64,000 nucleotides of DNA, taken from the NCBI GenBank assembly GCA_024500155.1, contig CM044856.1, positions 48,980,303 to 49,044,302 on the forward strand, read 5' to 3'. The notes under the pieces are model-generated. The model was not told the DNA's origin and did not search any database. It saw nothing but the letters and a program-made list of their open reading frames with translations. Source of the stretch: Chenopodium formosanum. Lineage: Eukaryota; Streptophyta; Magnoliopsida; Caryophyllales; Amaranthaceae. Shown here one piece after another: positions 44,799 through 56,499 of this stretch; the first letter of the stretch is position 1; every line of letters starts with the position of its first letter. Both the position numbers and the translations under genes were made by a program.

Positions 44799-46036
44799 AA
44801 AGAGGAATGTCCAACAGAGAACGCCTAAAACCCTAAGATACTGGTGTTACAGTTAGACATTTGGGGCAAACATAGAGGCTTTATTGCCACATTTGAAGGC
44901 CATTATGCCAAAATCAATAGAGACTTGACGCTAGATTCAAAGGCCTTGACGCTAGATTCAAAAGAGGCCTTGATGTTAGACTCTCTAGTGGCCTTAACGC
45001 AGAAATCCCTTAGTGAAAAAGAAAGCTTGTAAAAACTAAGACACCTTTTCACTTTGGCAGATTTTTCAAAACTTCTTATCAAAGTATAATTTCGCCTATT
45101 TTGGCTCTACCACATGAATGAAAACAAGAGTTTAAGTTACTTTGCATAAATATCACAGTCAAGTTTCTACTAACAAAGTGAAACAGGAAACGAAGAACGC
45201 AAATTGTGCAAATTACATACGGCCATAAACAAGGTGTCTAAAAAGAAGCATAAGTTCATGGCTTAAAAAAGCAATAGTCAAGCCAAACATCAAAAGAAAA
45301 AGACATAATCAGTCAAGTATCTCGAATAGCTTCATCAGCATTCTGAACTAGAGCATCAGCATCGCCTAGGGCGTCGGACGCGTTCTTGATGTCAACTGGC
45401 CTCGACTCAGCTGTAGACCTGCCTTCTTCAACGTCCCCTTCAGTTTCAGACTCAATGTCAGCTGTAGTGCCTAAGGAGTGAAGGAAGACGTCAATCCCTT
45501 TCTACGAATCTTCCTTTGTCAAACGATCAGCTAGAATGCGCTTTAACACATTAGCGTGACTCGTTAACTACTCCAAGCACTTGGAGTTTTTGGCATCCTC
45601 TTGGGCATCGACCAGCTGCGCCTCCACTCAGACGCGTTCTTGGTCAGGTCACCCAGACTCTTGTTCAATTCCTCAACGCTTTTGTTTAAACTTGCAATAT
45701 CACTTTTTTTCCTCAAGAAACTTCTATGCAGCGTCCAATGAGCGCTTAGCCATGACTAACTCCTCATTGCTGGCATGAGCCTCCCCTCTAGCAGTAGTGA
45801 GCGCAGACTTGACATTGCGCAGCTCCTTTTCATTTGAAATAAAATGGCTCTTAAAGGCCAATAGATCTTGAAAAGCCAACAAGAAGAAGTATAAAGTAAG
45901 AAAATAAACACAAAGTACCCAACATTTTTCAGTAGAAAACAAAGAGAAAAAAAGCAATGTTCTTACATTCGGTTGCAGAATGATGACTTTCCCCACTATC
46001 TCAAGGGGCTTAAATTGACTTAAAAGTTATGCTGAA
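44799..46036 (-). pseudogene. Remnant of a Tat-type accessory gene with coiled coil
   Basis: On the - strand 45996-45300 encodes broken pieces of a charged coiled coil (frame 45996-45724 ends EELVMAKRSLDAA, then FLEEKKSDIASLNKSVEELNKSL follows in frame after a stop). It resembles the last exon of the E3 antisense gene in style. At about 44925-45005 are short tandem repeats of ttgacgctagattcaaa(g). The piece lies between two Athila-like LTRs with no visible borders. Function and family are inferred only. Confidence 0.4.
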
Positions 46037-47640
46037 TGATGAGTTTCATTTATGACACTCATCTAGCTTCTTTTAGGATGATTTTTAATTACTTTTGCAT
46101 CTCTTTCATTTCCTTTTCTCTAGTTTATTTGTATTTTCTCTATTTTGCATTTTCTTCTTTACTTGTTTGCTTTTCTTTTATTTTATAAATTTGGTGATGT
46201 TTGAGAAACTTATTCACATTCTCTTGGGGTATACAAGGCCAAAGATGCATCTCAGTTCCCCTCTTGAAGCTCAAAATTAAAGGAGTGCAAGAGTCAAGTC
46301 TTCAAGGTCACGGTCTCATGCCGTGTGGACATTAAAAGACGGTGTTGAACCCACCGTAAGGGATTTACGAAACTATTTCACCAACATGGATCATGTAGAG
46401 CTCACGGGGGCATCTTCGAGCGCACCCAAGGCATTTCCCTTTTTCTTAGGGCGCAATCGCGCGCGATGGAGGAGCGGCCGCGCAGGTTGATGGCTCGGCC
46501 GCGCATCTCTCCTTTCCCTTTTTCCGTACCTATTTTTTGCGGCCACGCGTCTCTCCTTCCCCTATATCCATACCAATTTTGTTGCTAAGGCGCATCTCTC
46601 CTTCCCCTATTTTCGTACCTATTTTGTTGCGGCCGCGCTTAGGGGTGAGAGGCAGCGCGTTTTGAGGTCACTTTTTGACGTCTTCGATATTCTCCTTAGT
46701 TAGTTTTACTATATATAGATTTCCTTCAAATTTAGAGAGAGAATCATCTTATAATTACTTTAGAGTTAGAATTTGGTTAGAATTCTAGAGAGAGAAGCTC
46801 TCAATTTTGTGATATTGTACTTAGATTTTAGAGAGAGAAACTTGGTGTTTGATGATTGTGATATTGAAATCTTCATTCCCCTTTGATATTGATCAATTTT
46901 ATGTAATAATTCTTTCCTTTTCAATGCAATTTTATGTTTGATTAATTTCTATTGTTTAGCTTGATTTGATTATTGATATTTGGATTACAATGTTGATGAT
47001 GAGATTGATGATTACTTTTGTTATGATTTTCAATTTTAATATGAGTAGTGAGTGGTTCCTTTGCTGGGGATGTGGTGAAGCATGTATAAGTGATAATCTA
47101 TAGGTAATTTGGTGTTTTTAATTAATTTGTAGATGTGATTAAATTGGTTGATGAAATTTGTGCACGTGTTTGCATAATAATATTTAAAGACACGAACAAT
47201 TGATTTGAATGTCATTATTATCGATTGATCCTGATTTGCTATTTTCCTTTAAAGTCATTTGTAGAGACATTTAACTTGGCCCTAGGAAATAGCTTCTTGA
47301 GTGATATTGATTACAAATATCGTTTTCCCTCACATTGCTTAATTGATCTAATTCCCGTCAAATTATCAAGTTTATCATTAGTGCATGTGGATCCTAAATT
47401 ACATAGCGTTTTGATAATTGATTTTCATTTGTTAATTGATTTGATTTCTATAGCATAGACCAACCCATAGTTTTAAGATTTGGGAATAGCTTATCTTAGA
47501 CCTTAGCAATACAGCCTTCCTTTAGGTTTGACCTGGACGTACCCTTATACCTAGGGTTGGGTTTGGTTTCACAAATTTTGTTTTGACCAGGAAATCTAGA
47601 TACCAACAAATGACGATTGGCCTATATGCCACGATTAAGA
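46037..47640 (+). repeat. Athila-like LTR 2 (right edge uncertain)
   Basis: It starts tgatgag, the inverse of the ctcatca end at 44798. It has a word island at 46440-46650 (gcggccgcgc, gcgcatctctcc), a TATA box at 46709-46718, gagagagaagc after it and a U5-like ggtttgacctggacg segment at 47525. The end has no ctcatca, so it is probably truncated. The frame at 47225-47458 is unsupported. Confidence 0.6.
46440..46650. repeat. GC word island in Athila-like LTR 2
   Basis: Repeats of gcggccgcgc and a ~50-bp unit, gcgcatctctccttccccta ... gtacctattttgttgcgg, about three times. It lies just upstream of the TATA box. Confidence 0.7.
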
Positions 47641-47953
47641 GTTCATTCTATCGATTTTTTTCTATACTTGTAGCTTGTTTGTACCCCATTTATTATCTTT
47701 AGGTCTCCTTTCTTTTGTTCGTCTTCTTTCCTATTTTTACCTCCTTTGTGAATTTTCTAGTTTGGCTTTCTTGTTTGTGTTTTGTAGGAACCATGGTGTT
47801 GTAAGAAGGAAGCTTTGAACCAAGTAATCAATGTTGCGCGTGAGCTGAAGAGGCCGCGCATTGACAATGCGCGGGCGCGCGTAATTATGAGAAGGCGTGC
47901 ATAAGGAGAAATTCAAAGAGCTAAGTAGGCTATGTTGTGCGACTGCTGCGCGG

Positions 47954-47958
47954 CCACC
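47954..47958. repeat. Left target-site duplication of solo LTR C
   Basis: CCACC, repeated at 48857-48861. Confidence 0.9.
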
Positions 47959-48856
47959 TATAGGGAATATTTAAAGTCATCCCACACTTGAGCCCCACTG
48001 TGAGCATACACTTAAGCATGGTGATGTCTAAAGGGAAGGAAGCTAGAGTAACAGAGTCACCAACAAGTTTTAGGAACTTGTAAACCGTTCACAAGGTGAA
48101 GGTTACACCCCTTAATGATCAAGGAGATCGTTAACTCTTATAGGTATGGAACCATGGCTGGAAGTTCGGGGATGAAGGTACAAATCCAACCTAAAAGAGA
48201 TTGAACTTGTTGTAAAAATAATCAGCGCTAGACGACGAAGGTCAGCGCCTCGTAACGAATTCGTCGTCTCGCGCTGGTTTAAAAATTAATGCGCTTTTAC
48301 ACGCGTAATTAACTTTCAAACTGGTTGTAGGTACTTATGCGTCCAAGTAGTTTTAAAATCAAATTAAATATATTTTATTCAAAATAAAATACCTTTTAAG
48401 ATATTATTATCAATCCTAATTTTATTAGAATTAAAAAGAACCTTCTAGATATTCAAAGAAAAATCAATCCTAATCACTTTAAGAATGATAATTAATAGGC
48501 CCTCCTCTAGATCATTGGGCCACATTTAAAAATCATTGAGCCTAATTTGATTTAATCCACAACTTCCTCATTATTCATCGGAATTGGGCTTTTAATATAT
48601 CATTGGAAATCACTTTTCGATCCCAATCCAACTACACTATTATTGGACCCTTATCATGGACCAAACCAAATTGGACTGGCTATTTTTCATAAATAAGGAA
48701 AGAAAAAAATATTTTTGAAAACAGAAAGAGAAATATTTTAATAAAAATATCCTCTTCATTAGACTTTCCACACTTTCACTTTGTTCGATAATCAAATGAC
48801 GTGGAAGGTATTCAACACTAGGTTTGGTTTTGGGGAGACACATTTGGGTGTCTACA
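47959..48856 (-). mobile_element. Solo LTR C of the E2 family
   Basis: 898 bp; on the - strand TGTAGACACC...CCCTATA, flanked by perfect CCACC duplications and no internal region. Its first 220 bases (+ strand) and last 450 follow the E2 LTR; the middle is deleted and holds a cagcgctagacgacg island of its own. Intact duplications mean that LTR-LTR recombination removed the body after insertion. Confidence 0.92.
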
Positions 48857-48861
48857 CCACC
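48857..48861. repeat. Right target-site duplication of solo LTR C
   Basis: CCACC, matching 47954-47958. Confidence 0.9.
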
Positions 48862-50194
48862 GCACGAGCGAGCATCACATACCATGCAGGCGCGCAGTAC
48901 TGTCAGAACCCGCGCAGCCAAACTCAAGAAATAGAGCCAAACTAGAGAGTTTTGTGCGCCTGCTGTGCGACCTCTGCGAGAGCGCGCAACCTGCTGTGCG
49001 ACCTCTGCGAGAGCGCGCAACCTGCTGTGCGGTTGCACAGACTTGTAGTGCGGGCGTGCACCCATAGGCTTCTTTTCTCCGTACCAACAAATTTACGGGC
49101 GTGCATTATCCTGAGAGGGCGCGCATTACACCTGCGTTAGCGCGCGGAACTCGTGTGCGGGCGCGCATCGCTGGGTTTCATATTTTTCTCCGCCTTGTTG
49201 CTTAAGTTTCTTTCTTTTTAGAAGCAAATATATATAGTCCGTACTCTCTTTGAGGGGGTAATTTGATTAGCTTAGTTTTAATCTTCTAATTTTTCGCTTA
49301 ATCTAGAGAGAGAAACACAATTAGTTTTGGCATTTGTTGAGCTTGGAGTTTGAGGAAGAAGCTTAATCAACCTCTTTGTAGAACTTCAACTTCAATGAAT
49401 GGGCATTTCCTTACTCTTTTCTCTTTACTTTTCTATATGCTTTTGTTTTAAATTGCTTTTATTTTTTAATTACTCATTAATCATGCTTTTGCTTGTTAAT
49501 ATCATGATTGACTTGATGATTGCCATGGATAGTGAGTAGTTACTTAGCCAAGGGTACAAGGTTGATGTAGTTAGAGTTTGTTCATGCTTATAATGTTTGG
49601 ATTTAATTTGATGGTGATTAAAGTCTTTACATGCTTGATTGTTATTTGATCTTTTTGCAAAGTGCACGTTTTTAGTTGATTAAAGGTGAATCTTTGCTAC
49701 ATGAAACATAAGTTGATTTAGCTAAGTTCATTTATATTGATTATTACTTGATTTTACCTCCTAATATATGGTTCTAATGTGAAGGCATAGAGGCTATGTT
49801 AGGAGAAGCCAATTAACTCCTGAAGGTGGCTATATTGGACTTTTTATATCGATATTCATGCATGTTTATATCATTATCTATTTGTTTCTATGCTATTTCA
49901 TGTTCAAGTGAAGCCTGCATCTACTCATTCCCCTTGGTGCTTTATATATATTGTCTTTAATTCAATTTTCTCTTAGTTTAATCTCTTAGATGATTCCACT
50001 ATTTGTTCCGAGATAGCTTAATTGATTAGTAGTTATTACGGTGTTTGACTTCTTCCTGCTGTTCGACCCTTTGCTTACCTTATACTTGTATAAGGTTTGT
50101 TTAGGTGTTATAAATTGTATTTGATTAAGGGATAGGCAATTTTACGACGTGTTTATTCCCTTGTTAACGACCTAGGTTTATCCGCCTTAAAAAA

Positions 50195-50212
50195 TGGCGT
50201 CATTATCGGGGA
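50195..50212 (+). promoter_or_regulatory. Primer binding site of A2
   Basis: tggcgtcattatcgggga. It differs from the tRNA-Asp-complementary Athila PBS (tggcgccgttgccgggga) at four positions, all transitions. Confidence 0.8.
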
Positions 50213-50481
50213 ATAAATGGTGATTGCTATTTTTGATTGAGTCTATTCCATTTTATTTGAAAAATACAAAAATATTTTATCTCTTTTAGGCTAAATTTGT
50301 CGCCGTGCGATTGATATTTTGTTCTAAGTTTTGTTAGCGTAGGGCACGAGATTGAAATTTGGTACCATTTGATCCGAAAATTGAGAGGACTATAACAAGG
50401 ATAAGGGTTGACAATCGTTCTTGAAGTTAAAGTCCTCCAAGAGTGGAAATCCATCAAGAAGAAGAAGATTAACGAGAAATC

Positions 50482-52206
50482 ATGGGCGCTAATTCGAGAG
50501 TATCATTGAAGGAGTTGGGAACTATGGGAGCTTATAGGTTTGAAAGAGGAATTGCTCCTCTTATGACACCGTCAAATGATTTTGAGATAAGACAGGCGAT
50601 GATTACTTTGATAGAGAGGCATCAATATAGTAGTGCAAAGCATGAGAGTCCCCTAAGCCATCTTAAATAATTTGAGAAGTATTGCAACATAATCAAGGTG
50701 AACGGGGTTTCTAAAGAGTTTATTCGACTTAAGCTTTTTCCTTTCTCTCTTATTGGACGTGCCTTAGTGTGGTTAGACAAGAAGATGAAGCCAAACTCTT
50801 TAAGAACATGGGATGAAGTGACTAAGGAGTTTCTATCTCGGTTTCATCCACAAAAGAAGACGGCCGAAGCAAGAGCTCCCATTTAAATCTTCAAGCAAAA
50901 GCCGAATAAAAGTCTTCATGAGGCATGGGATTGGAAAGGTATAAGGAGTACCGATGAGAGTTCCCAAACCATGGGATTCCTACCTATCAAATCATCCAAA
51001 TCTTCTATGGAGGTTTGAGCCCCCAAGGCAAGTCTTGCTTGATTGCCAGTGCTGGAGGCCCTGTGGAGGACTTAATTGAAGATGTGGTGAAATATCACAT
51101 GGATTGGAAAGAAGGTGATAGAGAGAGTTAGTCGATCAGTAAAAGCGGTTCAACGGTTTATTCAATCGACCATCACAATGCCATAACCGATTTGTTCTCA
51201 CAAATCTTAAACCTGGGAAAGGAGATGACCTCAATAAAGGAAAAGCTTGAGAGTGCTTCTTCATAATCACCAATTCTTCCCTCCCACAATAAGGGGAAAG
51301 GTACATCTTCTAACTCTATTTCTTTTTCAACTTCGAGTAATATGCCAAATGGATGTGTGTTTTGTGATGTATGTGGGTCATATGACCATGATTTTTCTAA
51401 TTTTCCACATGCATTTGAGAATTGTGATAATGTTGATAATAATGATTGTGAGCAAGTAAATTTTGTTTCAAATAACAACAATGGACAAAGATATGATAGA
51501 CCAAGATACTTTGGGAATAGAATGTTCACCAACAAGGGAATTTTGATTATTATAACAATGGTGGTTATAGAAACAAAGGAAATCAAAATTTTATAGGAAA
51601 CTATAATAATAAAAACCAGGGCCAAGGGTATGGAAACCAAAGCCAAGGTCAAGGCTATGGTAACCAATACCAAAATAATGGCCAGTAATTGGAGCAACCA
51701 GAATTGAGGGAATTCGAAAACAACAACCAAAGGGGACCCCCACCCAAATTTGCTCCAAGAACTCAAGGTAATGGTGATAATTCCTATGCTCAACCTTTAT
51801 CTTCTAGAACTACCTTGGAAGAGATCATCGAGAACCAAACTAAAATTTTAAACACTTTTATGTCAGTAAGTGATAAAAAGTTTAATGAGATGATGACACA
51901 CAACAAGATGCTTTAACTCAAATCACTCAGTAGGTTAATACCTTGAATGAGAGTGTTGATGCTAAACCTTCTTCTTTACCTTCACAAGGATTTGAACCTA
52001 AGAAACCCGTGTGTTCTATCACCATAAGGAGTGGGAAAGTGCTTGAAACGAGAGTTTCTAGGAAAAGTGAGGAAGATAAGAAGATGAGTGATTCAAGTGA
52101 GGAAAAAAGGATCAATGTGTCAAACAAGGTGAGAAAAGAAGCCCAAGAGAAAGAGAAAAGTGACAAAAAAGTTCAAGAGGAGGTGATCAAGCCAAAATTT
52201 CCATAA
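50482..52206 (+). pseudogene. A2 gag (Athila type), broken
   Basis: The start at 50482 gives an Athila-like N-terminus. The NDFEIRQAMITLIERHQY segment and the capsid core (LKLFPFSLIGRALVWL, 50728-50775) are recognisable. Stops at 50668-50670 and 50884-50886 lie in frame. A frameshift follows near 50930, and a GGPVEDLIEDVVKYHMDW segment is readable at about 51050. A cysteine-rich region (CVFCDVCGSYDH) follows at about 51354, then Gln/Gly/Tyr repeats at 51610-51680 and charged linkers to 52206. It would build the particle. Base changes and small indels disable it. Confidence 0.85.
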
Positions 52207-52406
52207 CCCCAAAAGTTTTTGAGAAACAAAATTGAAGAACAATTTTAGAATTTCTTAATATGCTTAGGGAAGTTCAACTTTCAACCCCACTTACCGAAGC
52301 CATGACTCAAAGCTCAAGATATTCTACGTTCCTTAAGGAAATCTTGAGTGGCCAGAGAGAGTCCAATGAGATTGATTCGGTAGAGTTTGGGAAATGTTAA
52401 AGCGCT

Positions 52407-53135
52407 TTGATTCATAATGATTTACCCAAGAAAATGAAAAATCTGAGTAACTTCTCTATCCCTTGCAAAATTAATGGAAAATTGTTCCAAAATACTTTAT
52501 GTGATCTTGGTGCTATTGTGAGTATCATGTCTTATTCGGTCTTAAGGAAGCTTAAGCTAGGTGATCTTCTTCAAACCAATATGACTTTACAATTGGTTGA
52601 TCGATCTATTAAGTTTTCTAAGGGAGGAGTTGAGGATGTTCCCCTCAAGATAGGAGAGTTTACAATTCCGGTTGATTTTATTGTGCTTGAGATAGCGAAA
52701 GATGATAAAATACCTATCATTTTAGGGAAAACTTTCTTAGCTACTTTGGGAGCTTTGATAGATGTAAAAGGAGGTCTTATTACTTTGAGAGTTGGTAACA
52801 ATAAGGCTAATTTTGAGTTTAAACCGATGCATGAATCTTTGTCTCTTGTGAATGGAATTATGTGCATGATTTCTTCTTCTACTAACAAAGTTCTTGAGGT
52901 TTGTGTTGATGTGCCTTTGATTGTTGAATGCAAGAAGATTAGTGAAGAAAACAAGGAGCCTTCTAAGCTCGTGGATGAGGAGGTGATTGATATTCCTCCA
53001 TGGTCTGAGCTCTACCCTAAAGAAGACGAGGTTGACTCCAAGGGTTTTGATGGTAAGAAGTCGTCCACTAGAAGGAGTAAGAACATAAAGAAGGAAAAGA
53101 GAGATTTTGTGAAGAAGGAGGTAAAGTCGAAGTAA
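52407..53135 (+). CDS. A2 aspartic protease region (Athila type)
   Basis: A 242-codon open frame. Residues 1-150 form a retropepsin fold: FSIPCKINGK, then LCDLGAIVSIM in place of DTG/DSG, then VDFIVLEI and PIILGKTFLATLGALIDV. The CDLGA form is usual for Athila, where the first catalytic residue is still Asp. The tail is rich in Lys, Ser and Glu (KKSSTRRSKNIKKEKRD). RT should follow but does not. The frame is open, probably by chance, because gag upstream is dead. Confidence 0.75.
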   Translation: MIHNDLPKKMKNLSNFSIPCKINGKLFQNTLCDLGAIVSIMSYSVLRKLKLGDLLQTNMTLQLVDRSIKFSKGGVEDVPLKIGEFTIPVDFIVLEIAKDDKIPIILGKTFLATLGALIDVKGGLITLRVGNNKANFEFKPMHESLSLVNGIMCMISSSTNKVLEVCVDVPLIVECKKISEENKEPSKLVDEEVIDIPPWSELYPKEDEVDSKGFDGKKSSTRRSKNIKKEKRDFVKKEVKSK

Positions 53136-54436
53136 AATAAGCTTGTTTCGGAAGTATCAACAAATGAGAGTACATCAAGCAAAGGTGTGAAGTTGCTAAG
53201 GAATGAGAAAGAGTTTTTCCCCTTTAACACTTTGAAAAAAGTGGTGTTCTTTGACCCTCCATGATTTGGAGGAAGGGTCGAGCTAAGGACCTTAAACAAG
53301 CGCTTCCTGGGAGGCAACCCGATTTTATGACTTTTTCTTTTGTATCTATTTTTCTTAGTTTTCTTTCAATTTCTTTTCTTTTTTCACTCGTTTTGCATTT
53401 GGATTTATAGGTTGAATTCTTGTAAATTCGACTACCTTAATGAGCATGAGCATAATGGGAAGGTGTTTTGTGGTATTTGGTGAAAGTATGTTCGATATTA
53501 TTGAATTTTAAGTTGAATGGGTAAGGTAAGTTAGGTTAAGTTGTGCTAAAATGTGAAGCAAATTTGTGCTTGGTGGGTTCATTATTGTGCTTTCATTAAT
53601 TTGGGATGTTGAACCCATCGAAAAGGGGTTTAGAAACTGATGTGTTTAGTGGGTTCAATAATCTCGGGTTGATAAAGATCATTAGGCTCACGTATGAACG
53701 CACCAAGCACAAGAAGCAAGCAAGATGATGGAGGAGCAGGAAGGACGCGGGCATGCACCCCTGCTACGCGGTCACGCGGCAGCCTTGCCGAGCCTACTTC
53801 TTTTTCTTTCTCTTTTCTTTTTCTCATTTCTACCTAAACCCACACTCGTCCGCACCCTTTCTCACTCTAAACATGAAACCCTAACCCCCTAATAATAAAA
53901 AATCATCCCTCAAATCATCAAAAAATCTCACAAATTCAACAATTTCCTACTCAAAATTCATCATTTTCATCAAAAATTATACTACCTTCCTCCATTTCTT
54001 CTTCTCCAATCTATCTCCTCCATCAAAGAGCAAATTGGGTTTTTTAGTGCCTAATTCTTGATCATTCTTGCTTTTATTATGGTATAATCATATTCTTTAC
54101 CTCTATTTTCCATTTTTATATCAAATTGTTGTAGCAAGAATTTTATTATTTGATGATTGTGAATAATAGTAGTATCATTGTTTTTTAAATATGTTGATTG
54201 ATTGATTATTTGGGTTGATTATATGTGTTTTTGTTTCTTAATTATGCCTTACATTGTGTTGTTGTTGATTGTGTAGCTCATTTGTGCAATTTGGTTGCAA
54301 TTTGTGGAAGGTTGATTTTTGGTAGTATTGGTAGTAAGTGGTGATTGGTATACTTGGTTGGTTGAACCAAGTCTTGTTGTAGAGTTAAGTTTGTGGTGAT
54401 TTGTGGAGTTGTGATTGTGAATTTGGTGAAACAAAA
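53136..54436 (+). other. A2 3' region with Athila signature; no RT or integrase
   Basis: At 53293-53323 is aaacaagcgcttcctgggag followed by gcaacccg, a signature of Athila-type spacers. A small GC island lies at 53745-53795 (gcgggcatgcacc, acgcggtcacgcgg). From 53860 the sequence is A- and C-rich, like a leader. No pol motif occurs in any frame between protease and this signature. Confidence 0.65.
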
Positions 54437-54592
54437 ATGTGTAAGATCATGAAAGCCCTAACTTCCAAAGAGAGAAAGACAAACATAACCATTGAAGTAC
54501 CTTCTCCGTCAAACACACCCTCTTCCCAAACACAAAATGAAGAGCCTCTTTCTCTCCCAAAACCCAATTTGCCAATCCAAACCATTAGCCGC
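54437..54592 (+). pseudogene. N-terminus of an unrecognised ORF cut by E4
   Basis: An ATG at 54437 opens MCKIMKALTSKERKTN, then a Ser/Pro/Thr-rich stretch (EVPSPSNTPSSQTQNEEP). The frame is interrupted by the E4 LTR at 54593. The place, after the Athila signature, is where Athila elements keep an env-like or extra ORF. I see no membrane segment in the part present, and the rest lies beyond the window. Confidence 0.35.
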
Positions 54593-56276
54593 TGTAGGCG
54601 TCGCTCGAAGTGCGCCTACGTTAAAAGCATGTGGTGAATATGCTTAGCACTCTTAGGAAGTGGGAATTGACATATACGATTAGGGACAACGATTAGGGAC
54701 AAGGAAAGTAGGGAGCCGCCAACAAGTTTTTAAGGAACTTGTAAACCGTTCACGGATCATAAAAAGGCAACCACGATAAGGGACAACGATAAGCAACAAC
54801 GATTGACCCGTGAAGGTTACACCCCATTCATAATCCATGAGATTACTAACTCCATATGGTTCAGGACCACGAAAGGAGGATCGGGGATGATGGTACGAAG
54901 TGAGTCATGGAGTCACATTCGCCCGTATTGGCCTCTACTCGATTCTTATATTGAAAAGCATTCCTGTGATCTCAAAGGCATACAAAAAATAATTCAATTC
55001 GCTCCAAACTACTATTATGCTAAATTGGTTGAATATTAATGCAACACATAATTCTAAAATATTGTGATCACTTGATTTAATAACAAGATTAAAAAGGAAC
55101 CTAAGCCGGTTGTCCAAATTATCTTATTAGGCGTGATTTTCAATTACATATTCTCTTTAACATGCAATATGGTGATCAATAGAAATAATTGAACAAATAT
55201 TAATATTAAAACCAATTTAATCAGGATTCCAACAACATAAAATTGTTAGAAAAATAATAATAATAATAAAAGGGCATGATCCTTACTTTGAATCTGTTTG
55301 TTTGCAACTACAAAATAATAAACGAGTTAGTAACTTCAAGGAAATAATAAAACAACAACTAAATTAAATTAAATAAAATAAGGTTGATTTTGGGGCCAAA
55401 CCCTCAAACGATTCTACCTTTCACGCCTTGGCTTAAGGACAGAATCTCGAGTAAAATATGGACTGCTTTGAGTGCTTGAAGAAGGAATTTTGAAGTGAAA
55501 AGGGTAGGCTAGTGTTTAGGTTAATAGCATAGAAGAGAGAAAATCAAAATAATAAAATTCTGGTTACCCCGTACATCAGAAATGAGGGGGTATTTATAGG
55601 GAAAATGTGCTGAGGGAGCACACGGAACCCTAAAATGATGAAAACCCTAAAAAAGTATCCCGTGACACGGTCAGATTGTACCGTCAGACGGTACACTTCC
55701 CCGTGACAGGGTACAATTTTGGAGTGACGCGGGAAATTTTCAGAAAACGGAATGAAAAACGCATTAAGGGTTTACGCGGAAAGGACATGGAACGTCCTGT
55801 GTCACGGCAGACCTCCCGTGTCACGGGAAGTCCCACCGTCAGACGGGAACGGTTCCCGTGACACGGTGGCAGTCTGCCGTGACGCGGGAACTTCCAGTCC
55901 ATTTTTCCGTCTAAATTCATTTTTTAACCCTAATTTCTTTCGGCTTTTAAGTGCTGATTGATAATTTCGGGCTTTTTTTTTACTTTTATTATTCGGGCTA
56001 AAATAATAAAATAATTAAATAAAATATTTGGGCCAATAAATAATAATAAAATAAAAAGGTTTGGGCTTAAAATTAATTAATAAGTTTGGGCTAAAATTAA
56101 AACTATGCTTTTACCAAACATCAAGACTAATCCATGGACCTTTCAAAAGTATGAATTTAATAAAATACGATTTTTTAAGCACTCTCGGGATTAAATACTA
56201 AACCCGACCAATAGTGGCGGTGAAAGATTATTTATCATCGGGTTTGGTTTTGGGGATACATTTTTAGGTGTTTACA
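54593..56276 (-). repeat. 3' LTR of E4
   Basis: 1684 bp; on the - strand TGTAAACACC (decayed TGTAGACACC) ... GCCTACA. Both ends and the TATA zone (55591-55598, reverse) match the E1 LTRs closely. A word island at 55655-55885 is not in the E1 LTRs. Confidence 0.88.
55655..55885. repeat. ccgtgacacgg word island in the E4 LTR
   Basis: About eight copies of an 11-base word, ccgtgacacgg / ccgtgtcacgg / ccgtcagacgg, spaced about 15-20 bases. The word pairs with itself through five-base arms. Other clusters lie at 57180-57255, 57475-57690, 61475-61525, 62320-62400 and 63495-63755. Confidence 0.85.
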
Positions 56277-56296
56277 GAAGCCCCTACTTTGACTGA
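56277..56296 (-). promoter_or_regulatory. Polypurine tract of E4
   Basis: On the - strand it reads tcagtcaaagtaggggcttc before the LTR start at 56276; the E1 and E2 tracts are almost the same. Confidence 0.85.
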
Positions 56297-56499
56297 GTTT
56301 GTAGAAACGTCAGTTTTGAAAACGATAGTCAAAGTAGCCGATAGGGATGGAGAATGATTTAAGACGTTCTGCGATCCTAAATCATTCTGTATACGCCGAT
56401 ACCTGCTGAAAAATATTAATTCCACAGATAAAAGAGTAAAGGGATAGAATACTTATCTGACACCAGTGTATCGGTGACAAACGAATTTGGCAGCTTCCT

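Larger units (their letters stand above)
47836..49170. repeat. GC word island of the A2 LTR, split by solo LTR C
   Basis: The left part is 47836-47958 and the right part 48857-49170, with words such as gcgcgggcgcgc and tgtgcgacc. At about 48959-49020 a 31-base unit (ctgctgtgcgacctctgcga...) is exactly duplicated in tandem. Confidence 0.75.
47641..50190 (+). repeat. 5' LTR of Athila-like element A2, interrupted by a solo LTR
   Basis: The left edge is not defined. The right edge lies just before the PBS at 50195. It holds a word island split by solo LTR C, a TATA box at 49228-49237, a tctagagagagaaac R-like segment and U5 ending gacctaggtttatccgcc. The style and order match the A1 LTR and LTR 2. 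Confidence 0.6.

Noticed and set aside
11005..50212. tRNA-like matches at LTR borders (11005, 27127, 43731, 50195)
   Set aside because: Only about 18-20 bases complementary to tRNA 3' ends are present; these are primer binding sites, not tRNA genes.
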